NCBI RefSeq assembly: GCF_900104025.1 | Contig: NZ_FNIQ01000004.1 | Location: 124,001-188,000 of the forward strand | Origin: Geodermatophilus sp. DSM 45219 | GTDB lineage: Bacteria > Actinomycetota > Actinomycetes > Mycobacteriales > Geodermatophilaceae | Reading direction: 5' to 3' | Length of the DNA: 64,000 nucleotides | Shown: piece by piece, positions 1-8,909 of the stretch | Layout: each line of letters opens with the position of its first letter | How positions within the stretch are numbered: the first letter of the stretch is position 1 | Notes under the pieces: model-generated | The model's input: the letters and a program-made list of their open reading frames with translations, nothing else | Databases searched by the model: none | What the model was told of the DNA's origin: nothing | Position numbers and translations under genes: made by a program

Positions 1-150
1 CCAGTTGGACCCTCATCTGATCACCCGTCCTGCCGTCCGGTCGGTGGAGCCTGCTCGGACCCTAACCGGGACCGCCGGTCCCGGCGCCGCCGCGGGCCCA
101 CCAGGGGCGGACCGCCTGCGCGGCCCCGCTGTGGGCAGCCGGCCGCTGCC

Positions 151-876
151 GTGCAGGATGCCGCTGTGGACGGCGAGGGACGCGACCCGGGGTACGTCGA
201 CCTCGGGTTCGCGCGGGTGGACACCGATCGGCTGTCCCGCACCGGGGACCCGGAGGTGGTCTACGCCGCCGGGAAGACGCCGGAGGAGGTCGTCGCCATC
301 GTCGGGACGCTCCGCGAGGCGGCTCCGCACCGGCCGGCCCTGGTCACGCGGGCGGACCCGGCGACGGTGGCGGCGGTGCGGCTGCGGTGGCCCGGGGCGC
401 GGGTGGAGGCGACGACGCTGGTCGTCGGGGACCTGCCGCCGGCCCGGGGCCTCGTCGCGGTCGTCACCGCCGGGACGTCGGACGCGACGGTGGCGGCGGA
501 GGCCGCGACCACGGTGCGGGTCTTCGGCGCCGACGTCGTCCGGGTGGTCGACGTCGGGGTCGCGGGGCTGCACCGCGTGCTCGACGCCCGGCCGGTGCTC
601 CAGGACGCCGACATCGCGATCGTGGTGGCCGGCATGGAGGGCGCGCTGCCCAGCGTGATCGGCGGGCTCGTCGGCACACCGGTGGTGGCCGTGCCGACCA
701 GCGTCGGCTACGGGGCCAGCTTCGGCGGTCTGTCCGCGCTGCTGGGGATGCTCAACTCGTGCGCCGCGGGCGTGGTCGTCTGCAACATCGACAACGGGTT
801 CGGAGCCGGGGTCTTCGCCGCGCGGATCGCACGGAGCATCCACGCCGGCGGCTCCGGCGTCGGGGAGCGGCGGTGA
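151..876 (+). CDS. larB: Nickel-pincer cofactor biosynthesis protein LarB
   Basis: LarB carboxylates and hydrolyses nicotinic acid adenine dinucleotide, the first step towards the nickel-pincer nucleotide cofactor of lactate racemase-type enzymes. Family signatures seen are DLGFARVDTDR near the N-terminus, GKTPEEV, the VTAGTSD strand, and the glycine/serine-rich PTSVGYGASFGG and CNIDNGFGAG blocks at the C-terminus. The GTG at 151 is the first usable start seen, but the frame is open to the left edge and LarB usually has about 20 more N-terminal residues, so the true start may lie upstream. The stop overlaps the larC GTG by 4 bp (GTGA), so the two are translationally coupled. No larA or larE is in the window. 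Confidence 0.9.
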   Translation: MQDAAVDGEGRDPGYVDLGFARVDTDRLSRTGDPEVVYAAGKTPEEVVAIVGTLREAAPHRPALVTRADPATVAAVRLRWPGARVEATTLVVGDLPPARGLVAVVTAGTSDATVAAEAATTVRVFGADVVRVVDVGVAGLHRVLDARPVLQDADIAIVVAGMEGALPSVIGGLVGTPVVAVPTSVGYGASFGGLSALLGMLNSCAAGVVVCNIDNGFGAGVFAARIARSIHAGGSGVGERR

Positions 877-2096
877 CCCGGGTCGGGTGGCTGGACCTCG
901 GCAACGGCGTGGCGGGCGACATGCTGCTGGGCGCCGTCGTGGGGGCGGGCGTGCCGCTCGCCGACATCGCCGCGGCACTGGAACCCCTGCAGCTGCCCGT
1001 CACGCTGCGCGCCGAGGACGTGCGGCGCGGCGGGCTGCGGGCGGTCCGGGTGGTCGTGGACGCCCCGGAGGCCGGCCAGCCCACGCGCCGCTGGTCCGAC
1101 GTCCGCCGGCTGCTCGGCCGGCTGCCCGAGCCGCTGCGCTCGCCGGCGGTCGAGGTGTTCGGCGCGCTGGCGCGGGCCGAGGCGGCGGTGCACGGCGTGG
1201 CCGAGGAGGACGTGCACTTCCACGAGGTGGGCGCGCTGGACGCCGTCGCCGACGTCGTCGGGGTCTGTGCCGGGTTGGCCGCCCTGCGCCTGGACCGGTT
1301 GCTGGCCTCGCCCATCGCGCTCGGGGGCGGGACGGCGCGGACGGCGCACGGGACGATCCCGGTCCCCGGACCGGCCGTGCTGGCCCTGCTGGAGGCGGCG
1401 GGGGCACCCGGGCGGGGCGGCCCCGACGAGGTGGAACTGGCCACGCCGACCGGGGTCGCACTCGCCACCGCTCTCGCGGACGGGTTCGGTCCGATGCCGG
1501 CGCTGCGCCCGACGGCCACCGGTACCGGCGCGGGCACCCGGGATCCCGCCGGCCGGCCCAACGTGGTGCGCCTGGTCGTGGGCGAGGTCGAGGAGACGCC
1601 GGCCCCCTCCGGCGCCGTCGGGGGTCTCGACACGACGACGGCGGTGGTCCTCGAGGCCAACGTCGACGACCTCGACCCGCGCGCCTGGCCGGTGGTCCTC
1701 GCCGCCCTGCTGGACGCTGGCGCCCTCGACGCCTGGCTGGCCCCGGTGCTCATGAAGAAGGGCCGTCCGGCGCACGTCGTCGCGGCGCTCGCCGGTCCGG
1801 CCGAGGTGGCCCGGGTCCGGGACGTCCTCCTCCGCGAGACCACGACCCTCGGCGTCCGCGAGACGACCGTCGTCCGGCACGCCGTCCGGCGCTCGTTCGA
1901 CACCGTCTCCGTCGACGGGCACCCCGTCGCCGTCAAGCTCGGGTGGGGGGCCGACGGCTCGGTCGTCAACGCCATGCCCGAGTGGGAGGACGTCGCCCGG
2001 GCCGCCGCCGCGCTCGACCGACCGGTCAAGCAGGTGCTGGCGCAGGCCGTCGGGCTGGCCGAGGCGCTCCGGACCGGCCGTCGTCCGGGGGGGTGA
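873..2096 (+). CDS. larC: Nickel-pincer cofactor biosynthesis protein LarC
   Basis: LarC is the CTP-dependent nickel insertase that completes the nickel-pincer nucleotide. The 407-residue protein opens with WLDLGNGVAGDMLLGA, matching the family's FDCxSGxxGDM block, and carries the histidine motif HFHEVGALDAVADVVG near residue 112. The later sections ELATPTGVAL and EANVDDLDPR are also typical. It is one uninterrupted frame, unlike Lactobacillus where larC is made by a programmed frameshift. The GTG start at 873 sits inside the larB stop. Downstream genes look unrelated. Confidence 0.92.
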   Translation: MTRVGWLDLGNGVAGDMLLGAVVGAGVPLADIAAALEPLQLPVTLRAEDVRRGGLRAVRVVVDAPEAGQPTRRWSDVRRLLGRLPEPLRSPAVEVFGALARAEAAVHGVAEEDVHFHEVGALDAVADVVGVCAGLAALRLDRLLASPIALGGGTARTAHGTIPVPGPAVLALLEAAGAPGRGGPDEVELATPTGVALATALADGFGPMPALRPTATGTGAGTRDPAGRPNVVRLVVGEVEETPAPSGAVGGLDTTTAVVLEANVDDLDPRAWPVVLAALLDAGALDAWLAPVLMKKGRPAHVVAALAGPAEVARVRDVLLRETTTLGVRETTVVRHAVRRSFDTVSVDGHPVAVKLGWGADGSVVNAMPEWEDVARAAAALDRPVKQVLAQAVGLAEALRTGRRPGG

Positions 2097-2214
2097 CCGC
2101 CGCACCGGGTGGGCGCTTGCCGGGACCGTCGCCGGGGCGGTAGGTGTGGGTCCCGCTGTCTCAGGCACCGTCCAGCCGCGACCACCCCGTCCGACGACCG
2201 CCCGGGAGCCCACC

Positions 2215-2442
2215 GTGCCGGAGACCGAGTTCACCGAGGGACTCCACGAGGAGCGCCACCGCGACGGGTCGCTGCGCGCCCGCGGGCCGGTCGTCGCCGG
2301 ACGCCCGCACGGCTGCTGGGAGTGGTTCCGGCTCGACGGCACGCTGCTGCGCTCGGGCTCCTTCGAGCAGGGCCGCCAGGTGGGGGAGTGGACCACCTAC
2401 GACAGGACGGGCACGCCGTACAGGACGACCACCATGGGCTGA
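2215..2442 (+). CDS. Small MORN-repeat-like protein
   Basis: The protein has about 75 residues and two to three MORN/YwqK-like units: DGSLRARGPVVAGRPHG, then WFRLDGTLLRSGSF, then GEWTTYDRTGTPYRTT. Each pairs an aromatic-G-x-W/Y strand with a following glycine turn. Such units form short beta-hairpin stacks; short members are common in actinobacteria and have no assigned function. I chose the GTG at 2215 because the repeat begins right after it and the codons from the alternative GTG at 2146 look like non-coding sequence. It stands alone between larC and a decayed transporter. Confidence 0.6.
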   Translation: MPETEFTEGLHEERHRDGSLRARGPVVAGRPHGCWEWFRLDGTLLRSGSFEQGRQVGEWTTYDRTGTPYRTTTMG

Positions 2443-2444
2443 GG

Positions 2445-2990
2445 GGCGCCGGCATCGCCCGTGAGCTCTTCATGAGCCTCCGCCTGGAACCGGAGGGGCT
2501 GGACCGGGGCTTCGACCTGTTCACCGCCGTGGTGTCGGCCGGTCAGCTGGTGGGACCGGCACTGGGCGGCGCGGTCCTGTCCACGGCGCCCGGCGAGCTC
2601 GCCACGGTCACGGCGCAGGCGCTGCTCGCCGCCGCGGCGCTGTGTGCCGCCGCCCTGCCGGTGGCGGCCTGGACCGCCGTCCGGCATCGCGTCCCCCGGC
2701 CACGGCAGGGCCGCCCGGTGCGGCGACGCCCGTGTGGCAGATCCTCCGGCTGCCCGGCGTGCCGGCGGGGGTGTTCACCAGCCTGGTCCTCGCCGCAGCG
2801 GTGGACCTGCTGATCGCCTACCTCCCGCTGCTCGGCGAGAGGCGCGGCATCCCCGCCGTCGACGGTGGGGCTGCTGCTCAGCATCCGGGCCGGTGCCACG
2901 GTCGCCTCGCGCCTGCTCGTGCCGGCGATGCTGCGGCGCGTGGGCCGGCCGCGGCTGGTGCTGCTGAGCACCGCACGCCCCGGGGACGCC
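2445..2990 (+). pseudogene. MFS transporter remnant, multiply frameshifted
   Basis: Three frames in turn give recognisable major-facilitator segments. First comes a helix-like stretch with FDLFTAVVSAGQLVGPALGG and an alanine-rich helix to about 2700. Next, in another frame, is PAGVFTSLVLAAAVDLLIAY with LPLLGERRGIP (about 2755-2860). Finally GLLLSIRAGATVASRLLVPA runs to about 2970. The usual start and N-terminal helices are absent. At least two frameshifts and a missing N-terminus mean it cannot make a transporter. The segment order is that of the C-terminal half of an MFS permease. Confidence 0.7.
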
Positions 2991-3238
2991 GCCCGCCGGA
3001 CCGCGGCAGGAGCCCGTCGGCGGATCCCCCCAACGGGTGTTCGCGGCCAGCCGCGGGCTCGTGTGCGGGCCCGGGTGCGCCGATCCCCTCGTGACAGGGA
3101 GACGAGGGAGTTCCCAGCTCCCCCGGATCCGACCTCGATGGTCCCCCGGGAAAGGCCGGGGATGTCAGACCCCCCCGCTACAACGGAGGCACGGATAACC
3201 GGCGGGGGTACACCCGACCAGGAGAGAGAAGCACCGCC

Positions 3239-3418
3239 ATGACCGACCGCGCCCGCTGTCTGCGTCACCACGTCTGGCTCGCCAGCTGTGCAGACTGCAC
3301 GACCTGGCACCTGACCGCCCTCCACGTCCGCCCCGCTCGGGGTGTCGAGCCCGCTCGGGGTGTCGAGCCGGTGCAGGCCCACCACGCATCCGGCCGCGCA
3401 CGGCCCGTCGCCGCCTGA
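3239..3418 (+). CDS. Small Cys/His protein, unknown function
   Basis: A 59-residue frame starts with ATG after a good ribosome site (GGAGAGAG, about 8 bases upstream). Its N-terminal half has a Cys/His pattern, RCLRHHVWLASCADCTTWHL, that could bind a metal. Its C-terminal half holds the six-residue sequence ARGVEP twice, encoded by a perfect 18-bp tandem duplication (3333-3350 and 3351-3368). I recognise no characterised family. The ribosome site and ordered Cys/His spacing support a real gene; short length and lack of neighbours are against it. Confidence 0.45.
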   Translation: MTDRARCLRHHVWLASCADCTTWHLTALHVRPARGVEPARGVEPVQAHHASGRARPVAA

Positions 3419-3521
3419 TCGTCCGCCTGCCGGCCGCCGGTCGTCGTCGGGGCTTCCGGCCCTGTCCACGCCGCGAGCACTGCTGCCACGGGCTGTCGCG
3501 GCCAGGCATCTGGCAGGAGCG

Positions 3522-4871
3522 CTACAGGTCCAGGGCCTCCAGGGCGGTGAGGAAGCCCTCGGTGTAGGTGGGGAACTGCGCGACCTGGTCGAGCAGGGTG
3601 TCGATGGGGATGCCGGCGCGAATGGCCAGGGAGGCCTGGTGGATCCACTCGCCGGCCTGAGGCGCCACGGCCCAGGCTCCGAGGAGGACGCGCCGGTCGA
3701 CGTCGGCCAGTAGACCCAGATGACCCCGCGGGTGCTGCTCGAAGGTCCACGGCCGGGCGATCGACTCGGCCAGGTCGACCTCGACGGCCGCGGTGCGCAG
3801 CCCTCGGGCGTCGGCTCGGGCCTGGGTCAGCCCCGCAGCGGCGATCTCGGGGTCGGCGAAGACCACCCGCGGGATGCCGTCGTAGCGGGCGGGACGGGCG
3901 CGACCGAGGATGGCATCGGCGACGATGCGGCCCTGGTACTTGGCCACGTGGGTGAAGGGCAGGACGCCGGTCACGTCGCCCAGGGCCCAGATCCTGTCCG
4001 CGGCCCGGCAGTGCTCGTCCACGAGGACTTCACCGCGCTCGCCCAGGCTCACGCCGACCTCTTCCAGGCCGAGACCGTCGCTGCGCGGCGCGCGGCCGGT
4101 CGCCATGATCACCACGTCACCACGCACGGAGGTCCCGTCGTCGAGCTCGACGACCTGATCGGCGCCGTCACGCCGAGCCCGCCTCGGGGTGGTGCCGACG
4201 CGGATCTCGACGCCGGCTCCTCCCAGTGCGGCGCGTGCCAGGTCCCCCACCCGTGGGTCCTCCCGGCTGAGCAGCCGCCCGCTGCGCTGGACCAGCGTGA
4301 CGGCCGTCCCGAAGCGGGCCAGGAACAGCGCGGTCTCGACGCCCACGGCGCTACCGCCGATGACCACCGCGCGAGCCGGCAGGTCGGCGGCGGTGTAGGT
4401 CTCGCGGTTGGTCCACACCGTGACGTCGTCCAGACCCTCGATGGGCGGGATCACGGGAGCAGACCCGGTGGCGATGACCACCTGGTCGGCGGCGAGCTCA
4501 CGCCCGTCGACGTCGACCACTCCGGGGGCGGTCAAGCGGGCCACCCCCTTGACCACCCGTGCACCTCGGTCGACGTAGCCGTCCACCTGGGCCGAGTCGT
4601 CCAGGTGGCGGGCCATCTGATCGCGGTGGTCCCGCGCTGCGGGCCAGTCCATCCGTGCGCCGTCGACCCCAGCGACCCGGTCCACCTCGCCACTGACCTC
4701 CGGCGGGCGCAGCACGGTCTTGGACGGGATGCAGGCCCAGTACGCGCACTCCCCACCGATCAGCTCGCGCTCGACGACGGCGACGGATCTGCCTCCGTCG
4801 AGCAGCCTGCTGGCGGCCACCTCCCCGCCAGGGCCCATGCCGATCACGATGACGTCGAAGTGCTCACTCAT
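3522..4871 (-). CDS. Pyridine nucleotide-disulfide oxidoreductase, dihydrolipoyl dehydrogenase-like
   Basis: This FAD flavoprotein (449 residues) should pass electrons between NAD(P)H and a redox disulfide. It shows the N-terminal FAD Rossmann motif VIVIGMGPGGEVAA, the active disulfide in CAYWACIPSKT (CxxxxC near residue 40), the central NAD(P) motif VVIGGSAVGVETALF, and the second FAD motif RIWALGDVTG. At the C-terminal interface the usual His-Pro-Thr of lipoamide dehydrogenases is replaced by QFPTYTEGF, so the general-base histidine is missing and the substrate is probably not dihydrolipoamide. I chose the ATG at 4871; the open frame further upstream has no family similarity. Mercuric-reductase-like functions cannot be excluded. 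Confidence 0.85.
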   Translation of the reverse strand: MSEHFDVIVIGMGPGGEVAASRLLDGGRSVAVVERELIGGECAYWACIPSKTVLRPPEVSGEVDRVAGVDGARMDWPAARDHRDQMARHLDDSAQVDGYVDRGARVVKGVARLTAPGVVDVDGRELAADQVVIATGSAPVIPPIEGLDDVTVWTNRETYTAADLPARAVVIGGSAVGVETALFLARFGTAVTLVQRSGRLLSREDPRVGDLARAALGGAGVEIRVGTTPRRARRDGADQVVELDDGTSVRGDVVIMATGRAPRSDGLGLEEVGVSLGERGEVLVDEHCRAADRIWALGDVTGVLPFTHVAKYQGRIVADAILGRARPARYDGIPRVVFADPEIAAAGLTQARADARGLRTAAVEVDLAESIARPWTFEQHPRGHLGLLADVDRRVLLGAWAVAPQAGEWIHQASLAIRAGIPIDTLLDQVAQFPTYTEGFLTALEALDL

Positions 4872-5167
4872 CGGGTGCTCCTGTCCGGGGGTCCTGCTCT
4901 GCGGGTGCGGTGTGGCCGATGGCGCCGGGTCGAGGCGTGGGCGTGTCGTGATCCGGATCAGCACCCAGCCGGACTCCACGACGGTGGCCACACCGAGGTC
5001 GAAGACCAGGTGCGTGATCCATCGCGGGTGTGGGTGACCAGCGGGCAGTCCGGGTCGGAAGACGAGAACCTGAACGCCGGGATCACCAGGTCATCGGCGA
5101 TCGGGGCGACGGTGGGTACCGCCGTGGTGCCGATGGACGGGGGACAGGTCGCCCAGCCGGCCGGACA

Positions 5168-5839
5168 TCAGGCGGCGAGGCGATCGGCCAGTTCGGGCAG
5201 CTCGGCGATCGTGTGCGTCGGCGCGGTGAAGTACTCCGGGTAGGGCCGACCGTCGCGGTTGATCCAGGCGGTCGCCAGGCCGGCCCGGTTCGCGCCGTCG
5301 ATGTCCCACGGGTGCACGGCGACGAGGATCATGTCGGCCGGCTGCACGCCGCAGGTGCGGGCGGCGTAGGCGTAGGAGCCGGGCGCAGGCTTCCACACGC
5401 CGGCGTCCTCGACCGACAGCAGGTGCTCGAACTCGTCACGGATGCCGGCGGTGCTCAGGAGCCGCTCGGCCACGCCGGCCGAGCCGTTGCTCAGGGTGAC
5501 CAGCCGCCGGCCGGACTGCTTCAGGGCGCGGACGCCGCCGGGCACGTCGGGGTGGACGTCGAGGGCGGTGAAGCCGCTCATCACGTGCTCGACCGCCGCA
5601 TCGAGTTCCCGGGTCAGCGGCACGCCGGCGAGGATGCTCCGGAGCCCGGCGGTGGCGAACGTCGCGAACCGCTCGGTGCCTCCTGCTGCGGTCAGGGCGA
5701 AGGCGTCCCGCAGCAGCGATGCGAACCACACGCGGTCGGTGAGTTCGGGGGCGCCGACATCTCGGAACCGGGCGGCCAGCGGGGCCATGTCCGACAGCGT
5801 CTCGTTGACGTCGAAGACGACGACTTGCGGTGCAGTCAC
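5168..5839 (-). CDS. Haloacid dehalogenase type II (HAD superfamily)
   Basis: This 223-residue HAD hydrolase belongs to the L-2-haloacid dehalogenase branch. Motif I is VVVFDVNETLSDM with the nucleophilic Asp near residue 9. Motif II is VTLSNGS, and motif III/IV lies in KPAPGSYAYAARTCG followed by ILVAVHPWDIDGANRAG. The DVNETL form, rather than DxDGTL, is typical of type II dehalogenases. Start is the GTG at 5839, directly before the first strand. It faces the same way as the AhpD-like gene upstream. The true substrate could be a haloacid or a phosphate ester. Confidence 0.88.
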   Translation of the reverse strand: MTAPQVVVFDVNETLSDMAPLAARFRDVGAPELTDRVWFASLLRDAFALTAAGGTERFATFATAGLRSILAGVPLTRELDAAVEHVMSGFTALDVHPDVPGGVRALKQSGRRLVTLSNGSAGVAERLLSTAGIRDEFEHLLSVEDAGVWKPAPGSYAYAARTCGVQPADMILVAVHPWDIDGANRAGLATAWINRDGRPYPEYFTAPTHTIAELPELADRLAA

Positions 5840-6083
5840 GTGTGCTCCTCGGGTGGGCGGGGCGGGGCGTGTGGGCAGCAGCTCGTCGGTGGCGGTTGCG
5901 ATGACGTCGGGTGGTCCTCGGGAGGAGAGTGCTTGCTGCCTTCGATGCGGGCCAGCGGGGGTGCCGAGGTCGGCGGCCGCTCCTGAGGCCACGTAGTGCT
6001 GCCTGTCGTCTCCTGGTCGGGTGGACTCGTGCCTGGTTCCGCTCCGACACCCCGGTGGACCCGCGGTGCCGGAGCGGAATCTC

Positions 6084-6623
6084 TCAGAGGGCCGGCGCGG
6101 CGGGCAGGTCCAGGTCGGTCCGGACCAGATGGTTGAAGTAGTTCGTGAACAGGTTCAGCGCGACATGGGCCGACGTCTCGGTCAGCTCGGCGTCGGACCA
6201 GCCGGCGTCGAGCGCCGCCTGCCACGTGCTGTCCTGGACCGAGCCCACGTGGGCGGTCTGCTCGCGGACGAGGGTGAGCAGCGCGTTCAGCTTCGGGTCC
6301 TCGACCTGGCCGCGGCGGATGTCGATCGTCTCCTGGAGGCTGAGCCCGGCTGCCTTCCCGCCGGCGGTGTGCGCGGCCTGGCAGTAGGAGCACTCGTCGA
6401 CGTTCGCCACGGCGAGGGCGATGGCCTCGCGGGTCCGCCCGTCGAAGGTGCCGGTGTCCTGCATGACCTGCTGGACGGCGGCGTAGGTCTGCAGGACGGC
6501 GGGGGAGTGCGCCATGGCGCCGTGGATGTTGAGGACCTTGCCGAACTTGGCCTCGAGCGCCTTCAGCGCGTCACGGCTGCCCTCGGGGGCGGAGTCGACG
6601 GTGTGCAGGGGGATGCGGGTCAT
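6084..6623 (-). CDS. AhpD-like carboxymuconolactone decarboxylase family protein
   Basis: The 179-residue protein has the alkylhydroperoxidase/CMD fold. The redox motif ECSYCQAAHT (CxxC followed by His, near residues 78-86) is the AhpD signature that reduces peroxides or peroxiredoxin partners. Around it are the usual helices REAIALAVANVD and the C-terminal TSAHVALNLFTNYFNHLV. It begins MTRIPLHTV after a purine-rich leader. A Crp/Fnr regulator lies upstream on the same strand, about 330 bp away, so co-regulation is possible but not shown. Confidence 0.88.
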   Translation of the reverse strand: MTRIPLHTVDSAPEGSRDALKALEAKFGKVLNIHGAMAHSPAVLQTYAAVQQVMQDTGTFDGRTREAIALAVANVDECSYCQAAHTAGGKAAGLSLQETIDIRRGQVEDPKLNALLTLVREQTAHVGSVQDSTWQAALDAGWSDAELTETSAHVALNLFTNYFNHLVRTDLDLPAAPAL

Positions 6624-6956
6624 GGTGTCGCCTTTCCTCGGCGGTTCGTGGACGGCCAGCGGCCGCCGGAGGACGACAGCACCGGCCGGTGCTGCGCTCT
6701 GCCCGATTGGTCACCTCGGTGACCGTGTTGGGCCCTCCGCGGTCGGCCGGCCAGGGCCTTCACCGTCTCCCCTCGCTGATGAGCACGGCGCCGGGGCTGT
6801 ACCCGGCGGCGGTCAGATCAGCGGCGTGGCCGTCGGCCGGACCGGGGTGCTGGGCCGCGGCGGTGCCGTCGTACGCGACGGCGACCCCGGCGCCCGAGGC
6901 GACCGCCGACCGTCACCTGGACACCGAGTCGGCGGGTGGGCGACCGGGTCCTCCCG
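6624..6956 (-). other. Intergenic stretch, no gene recognised
   Basis: These 333 bases lie between the AhpD-like gene and the Crp/Fnr gene. Open frames exist on the plus strand but their translations are arginine/proline-rich shadows without domain signatures. The part nearest 6630 should contain the promoter of the AhpD-like gene; I could not pick a convincing box. Confidence 0.4.
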
Positions 6957-7703
6957 TCACGGGAGCGGCTCGCTGCCCATCACCTCGCGCAGCCCGCCAG
7001 GGTCGCGGATGACGGTGTACCCGTACCGGGAGTCCACGAGGCCGTGTCCCTTGAGCTGCCCGACGACTCGGGTGACCGACTGGCGCCGAGCGCCCAGGAG
7101 GTGCGCGATCGTGGTGTGGCTCAACCGGACCACCTGGTCGCCGGCCGGCCCGTCCTCCGCGAGATCCAGCAGGAGGTAGGCCACCTGGCTCACCAGAGGC
7201 TTCGAGGTCACCACCACCAGTCGCCGCCGGTCGTCGTCGAGCCGTCGCGCGATCGAGGTCATCCAGCGCAGCGCGAGGTCCGGTGAGCTCCTCAGCAGTT
7301 CGGTCCACCGGCCCCGGGACAGCGCGATCAGCTCGGTGTCGCGGCTGGCGATGGCGTCGAAGGGCATGGGCGCGTTCAGCAGCAGCGGGATGTCGGCGAT
7401 GACCCCGCCCGTGCGGACCACCGCCATGGTCGCCCGGCCCTGGTCCAGCCGCGCCCGCAGTTCCAACTCGCCCGTGCCGACGATCTGGATCTCGGTCACC
7501 TGGGAGCCGGCGGCGGCCGCCACCGTGCCCGCGCTGGCGTGCCGGACGGTGCCGAGCATCCGCAGCTGCGCCAGTTCGCCAGGCCGCAGCAGGCCCAGGT
7601 TCCGCTCGGCGGATCCCGCGCTGATCCACCGGCCGCGTACTTGTCGGTCCTGGACACCGTTCGTCGTCACGGTGGAAGCATCACCGAGGACGGCAACCTG
7701 CAT
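6957..7703 (-). CDS. Crp/Fnr-family transcriptional regulator
   Basis: A 248-residue regulator. Residues about 40-150 form a cyclic-nucleotide-binding-like beta roll (GELELRARL, GGVIADIPLLLNAPMPFDAIA) that lacks the canonical cAMP-binding Arg-Ser pair. Residues about 165-235 are the winged helix, with recognition region RLSHTTIAHLLGARRQSVTRVVGQLKGHGLV and the final wing YGYTVIRD. No Cys cluster of the Fnr type is seen, so an Fe-S oxygen sensor is unlikely. It is divergent from the lipoprotein at 7758 with a 54-bp gap, which could hold its operator. Confidence 0.85.
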   Translation of the reverse strand: MQVAVLGDASTVTTNGVQDRQVRGRWISAGSAERNLGLLRPGELAQLRMLGTVRHASAGTVAAAAGSQVTEIQIVGTGELELRARLDQGRATMAVVRTGGVIADIPLLLNAPMPFDAIASRDTELIALSRGRWTELLRSSPDLALRWMTSIARRLDDDRRRLVVVTSKPLVSQVAYLLLDLAEDGPAGDQVVRLSHTTIAHLLGARRQSVTRVVGQLKGHGLVDSRYGYTVIRDPGGLREVMGSEPLP

Positions 7704-7757
7704 GACAGTGGGTCACCGCGGTGGAACGGTCGCCGTCGACCGGCCGTTCGGGCGGGC

Positions 7758-8582
7758 ATGAGCTTCCGAGCGATGCGCGCGCTGGCGGTGCCGACCCTGG
7801 CCGCCCTGGTGCTGGTCGGCTGTGGCGGAGCGGGGACGTCCGCCTCCGGCGACCCGCCGGTGCTCGCCGCCGAGCAGGTCTTCGTCGACGACCCGGTGGT
7901 CGTGCCCGACGCGGCCGGCACGTCGGCCGTCCTGCGGGTCACGACCGAGCTCGACATGGCCTGCGCGGTGGTCTTCGGGCGGGACGAGTCCCTGGGCGGT
8001 GGGATCGCGACGGACGCCGACATGGGTGGCGGGGCGCACACCGACCATCAGGCCGTCATGAGCGGGCTCCAACCCGACACCGAGTACTTCTACCGGGTGC
8101 AGGGTTCGGGATCGGACGGCAGCCTGTACCGCAGTGGACTCAGGAGCTTCCGGACGCCCCCGGCCGACGACCCGGAGGCGCCTGGCCGGAACGCGGCCGT
8201 CGGTGCGCAGGTCGTCGACGTCAGCTCCGAGTTCTCCGACGACTTCCGGGCGGACGCCGCCGTCGACGGCGACCTGGCGACGGAATGGTCCAGTGCCGGG
8301 GACGGCGACGACGCGTCGATCACCCTCGATCTGGGCCGCCCGGTGCACGTGGTCGGGGTCGCTCTGCGCAGCCGCTCGATGAGCGACGGCTCCTCGGTGG
8401 TGGAGACCTTCACCGTGACCGTCGACGGCGGACGGACGTACGGTCCGTTCGACGCCGGCACCGCCTCCGTGGTCAACGAGGTGGAGTTCACCGGGCAGAT
8501 CCTGCGGATCGACGCCGAGCGGACCAGCGGCGGCAACACCGGCGCCGCGGAGATCGAGGTGATCGCCCTCGACGACGAGTAG
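7758..8582 (+). CDS. Lipoprotein with C-terminal discoidin (F5/8 type C) domain
   Basis: The N-terminus MSFRAMRALAVPTLAALVLVGCG is a lipoprotein signal peptide with lipobox LVGC; the mature protein would be anchored outside the membrane. Residues about 40-130 look like a fibronectin III/phosphatase-N-type strand domain (TTELDMACAVVFGRD, GLQPDTEYFYRVQG). Residues about 150-274 match a discoidin-like carbohydrate-binding domain (DGDLATEWSSAGDGDDASI, LDLGRPVHVVGVALRS, FTVTVDGGRTYGPF). The ATG at 7758 is chosen because the signal peptide begins there. It probably binds extracellular glycans; no catalytic site is seen. Confidence 0.78.
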   Translation: MSFRAMRALAVPTLAALVLVGCGGAGTSASGDPPVLAAEQVFVDDPVVVPDAAGTSAVLRVTTELDMACAVVFGRDESLGGGIATDADMGGGAHTDHQAVMSGLQPDTEYFYRVQGSGSDGSLYRSGLRSFRTPPADDPEAPGRNAAVGAQVVDVSSEFSDDFRADAAVDGDLATEWSSAGDGDDASITLDLGRPVHVVGVALRSRSMSDGSSVVETFTVTVDGGRTYGPFDAGTASVVNEVEFTGQILRIDAERTSGGNTGAAEIEVIALDDE

Positions 8583-8909
8583 CGCCGGTGACCTGACGTC
8601 GATCCGCCCGGCGACGTGTCCGGCCCGTCCGGAGGCCCGGCGATGAGGGTTTCGTCTGCCAACTCGCGCGTCGCGGCCGCGAGCCCGAGGCAGCTCGGGG
8701 CGACAGCGGTTGTCCGCGGCGAGCCCAAGAGGCGATAGCGACTTCGCCCCGGAAGTGCGGGCCCGTCCCAACGACGTCTCTCGCGGTGCGTCACTCCAGG
8801 AGTCGTCACCCGCCCCGAAGTCGAATCGGTCCCGAGGCGAGCACGGGCGGGTACACAGCTCGCGCGGCCACGCCGAGGGCGGCGCCGAAACAGGCCAGGA
8901 GTAGCGGCG
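8583..8909. other. Intergenic stretch between convergent genes
   Basis: About 330 bases between the discoidin lipoprotein and the GntR gene, which converge here. I see no coding signature on either strand. Local complementarity is weak, so no terminator is called. Confidence 0.4.

Noticed and set aside
708..2396. Long minus-strand open frame opposite larC
   Set aside because: Its translation is Arg/Pro/Gly/His-rich with no motif and mirrors the high third-position GC of larC; a shadow frame.
4872..5165. Possible decayed gene between the flavoprotein and the HAD gene
   Set aside because: Pieces such as VAPIADDLVIPAFRF and VFDLGVATVVESGW look protein-like on the minus strand, but I could not link them to a family or place frames securely.
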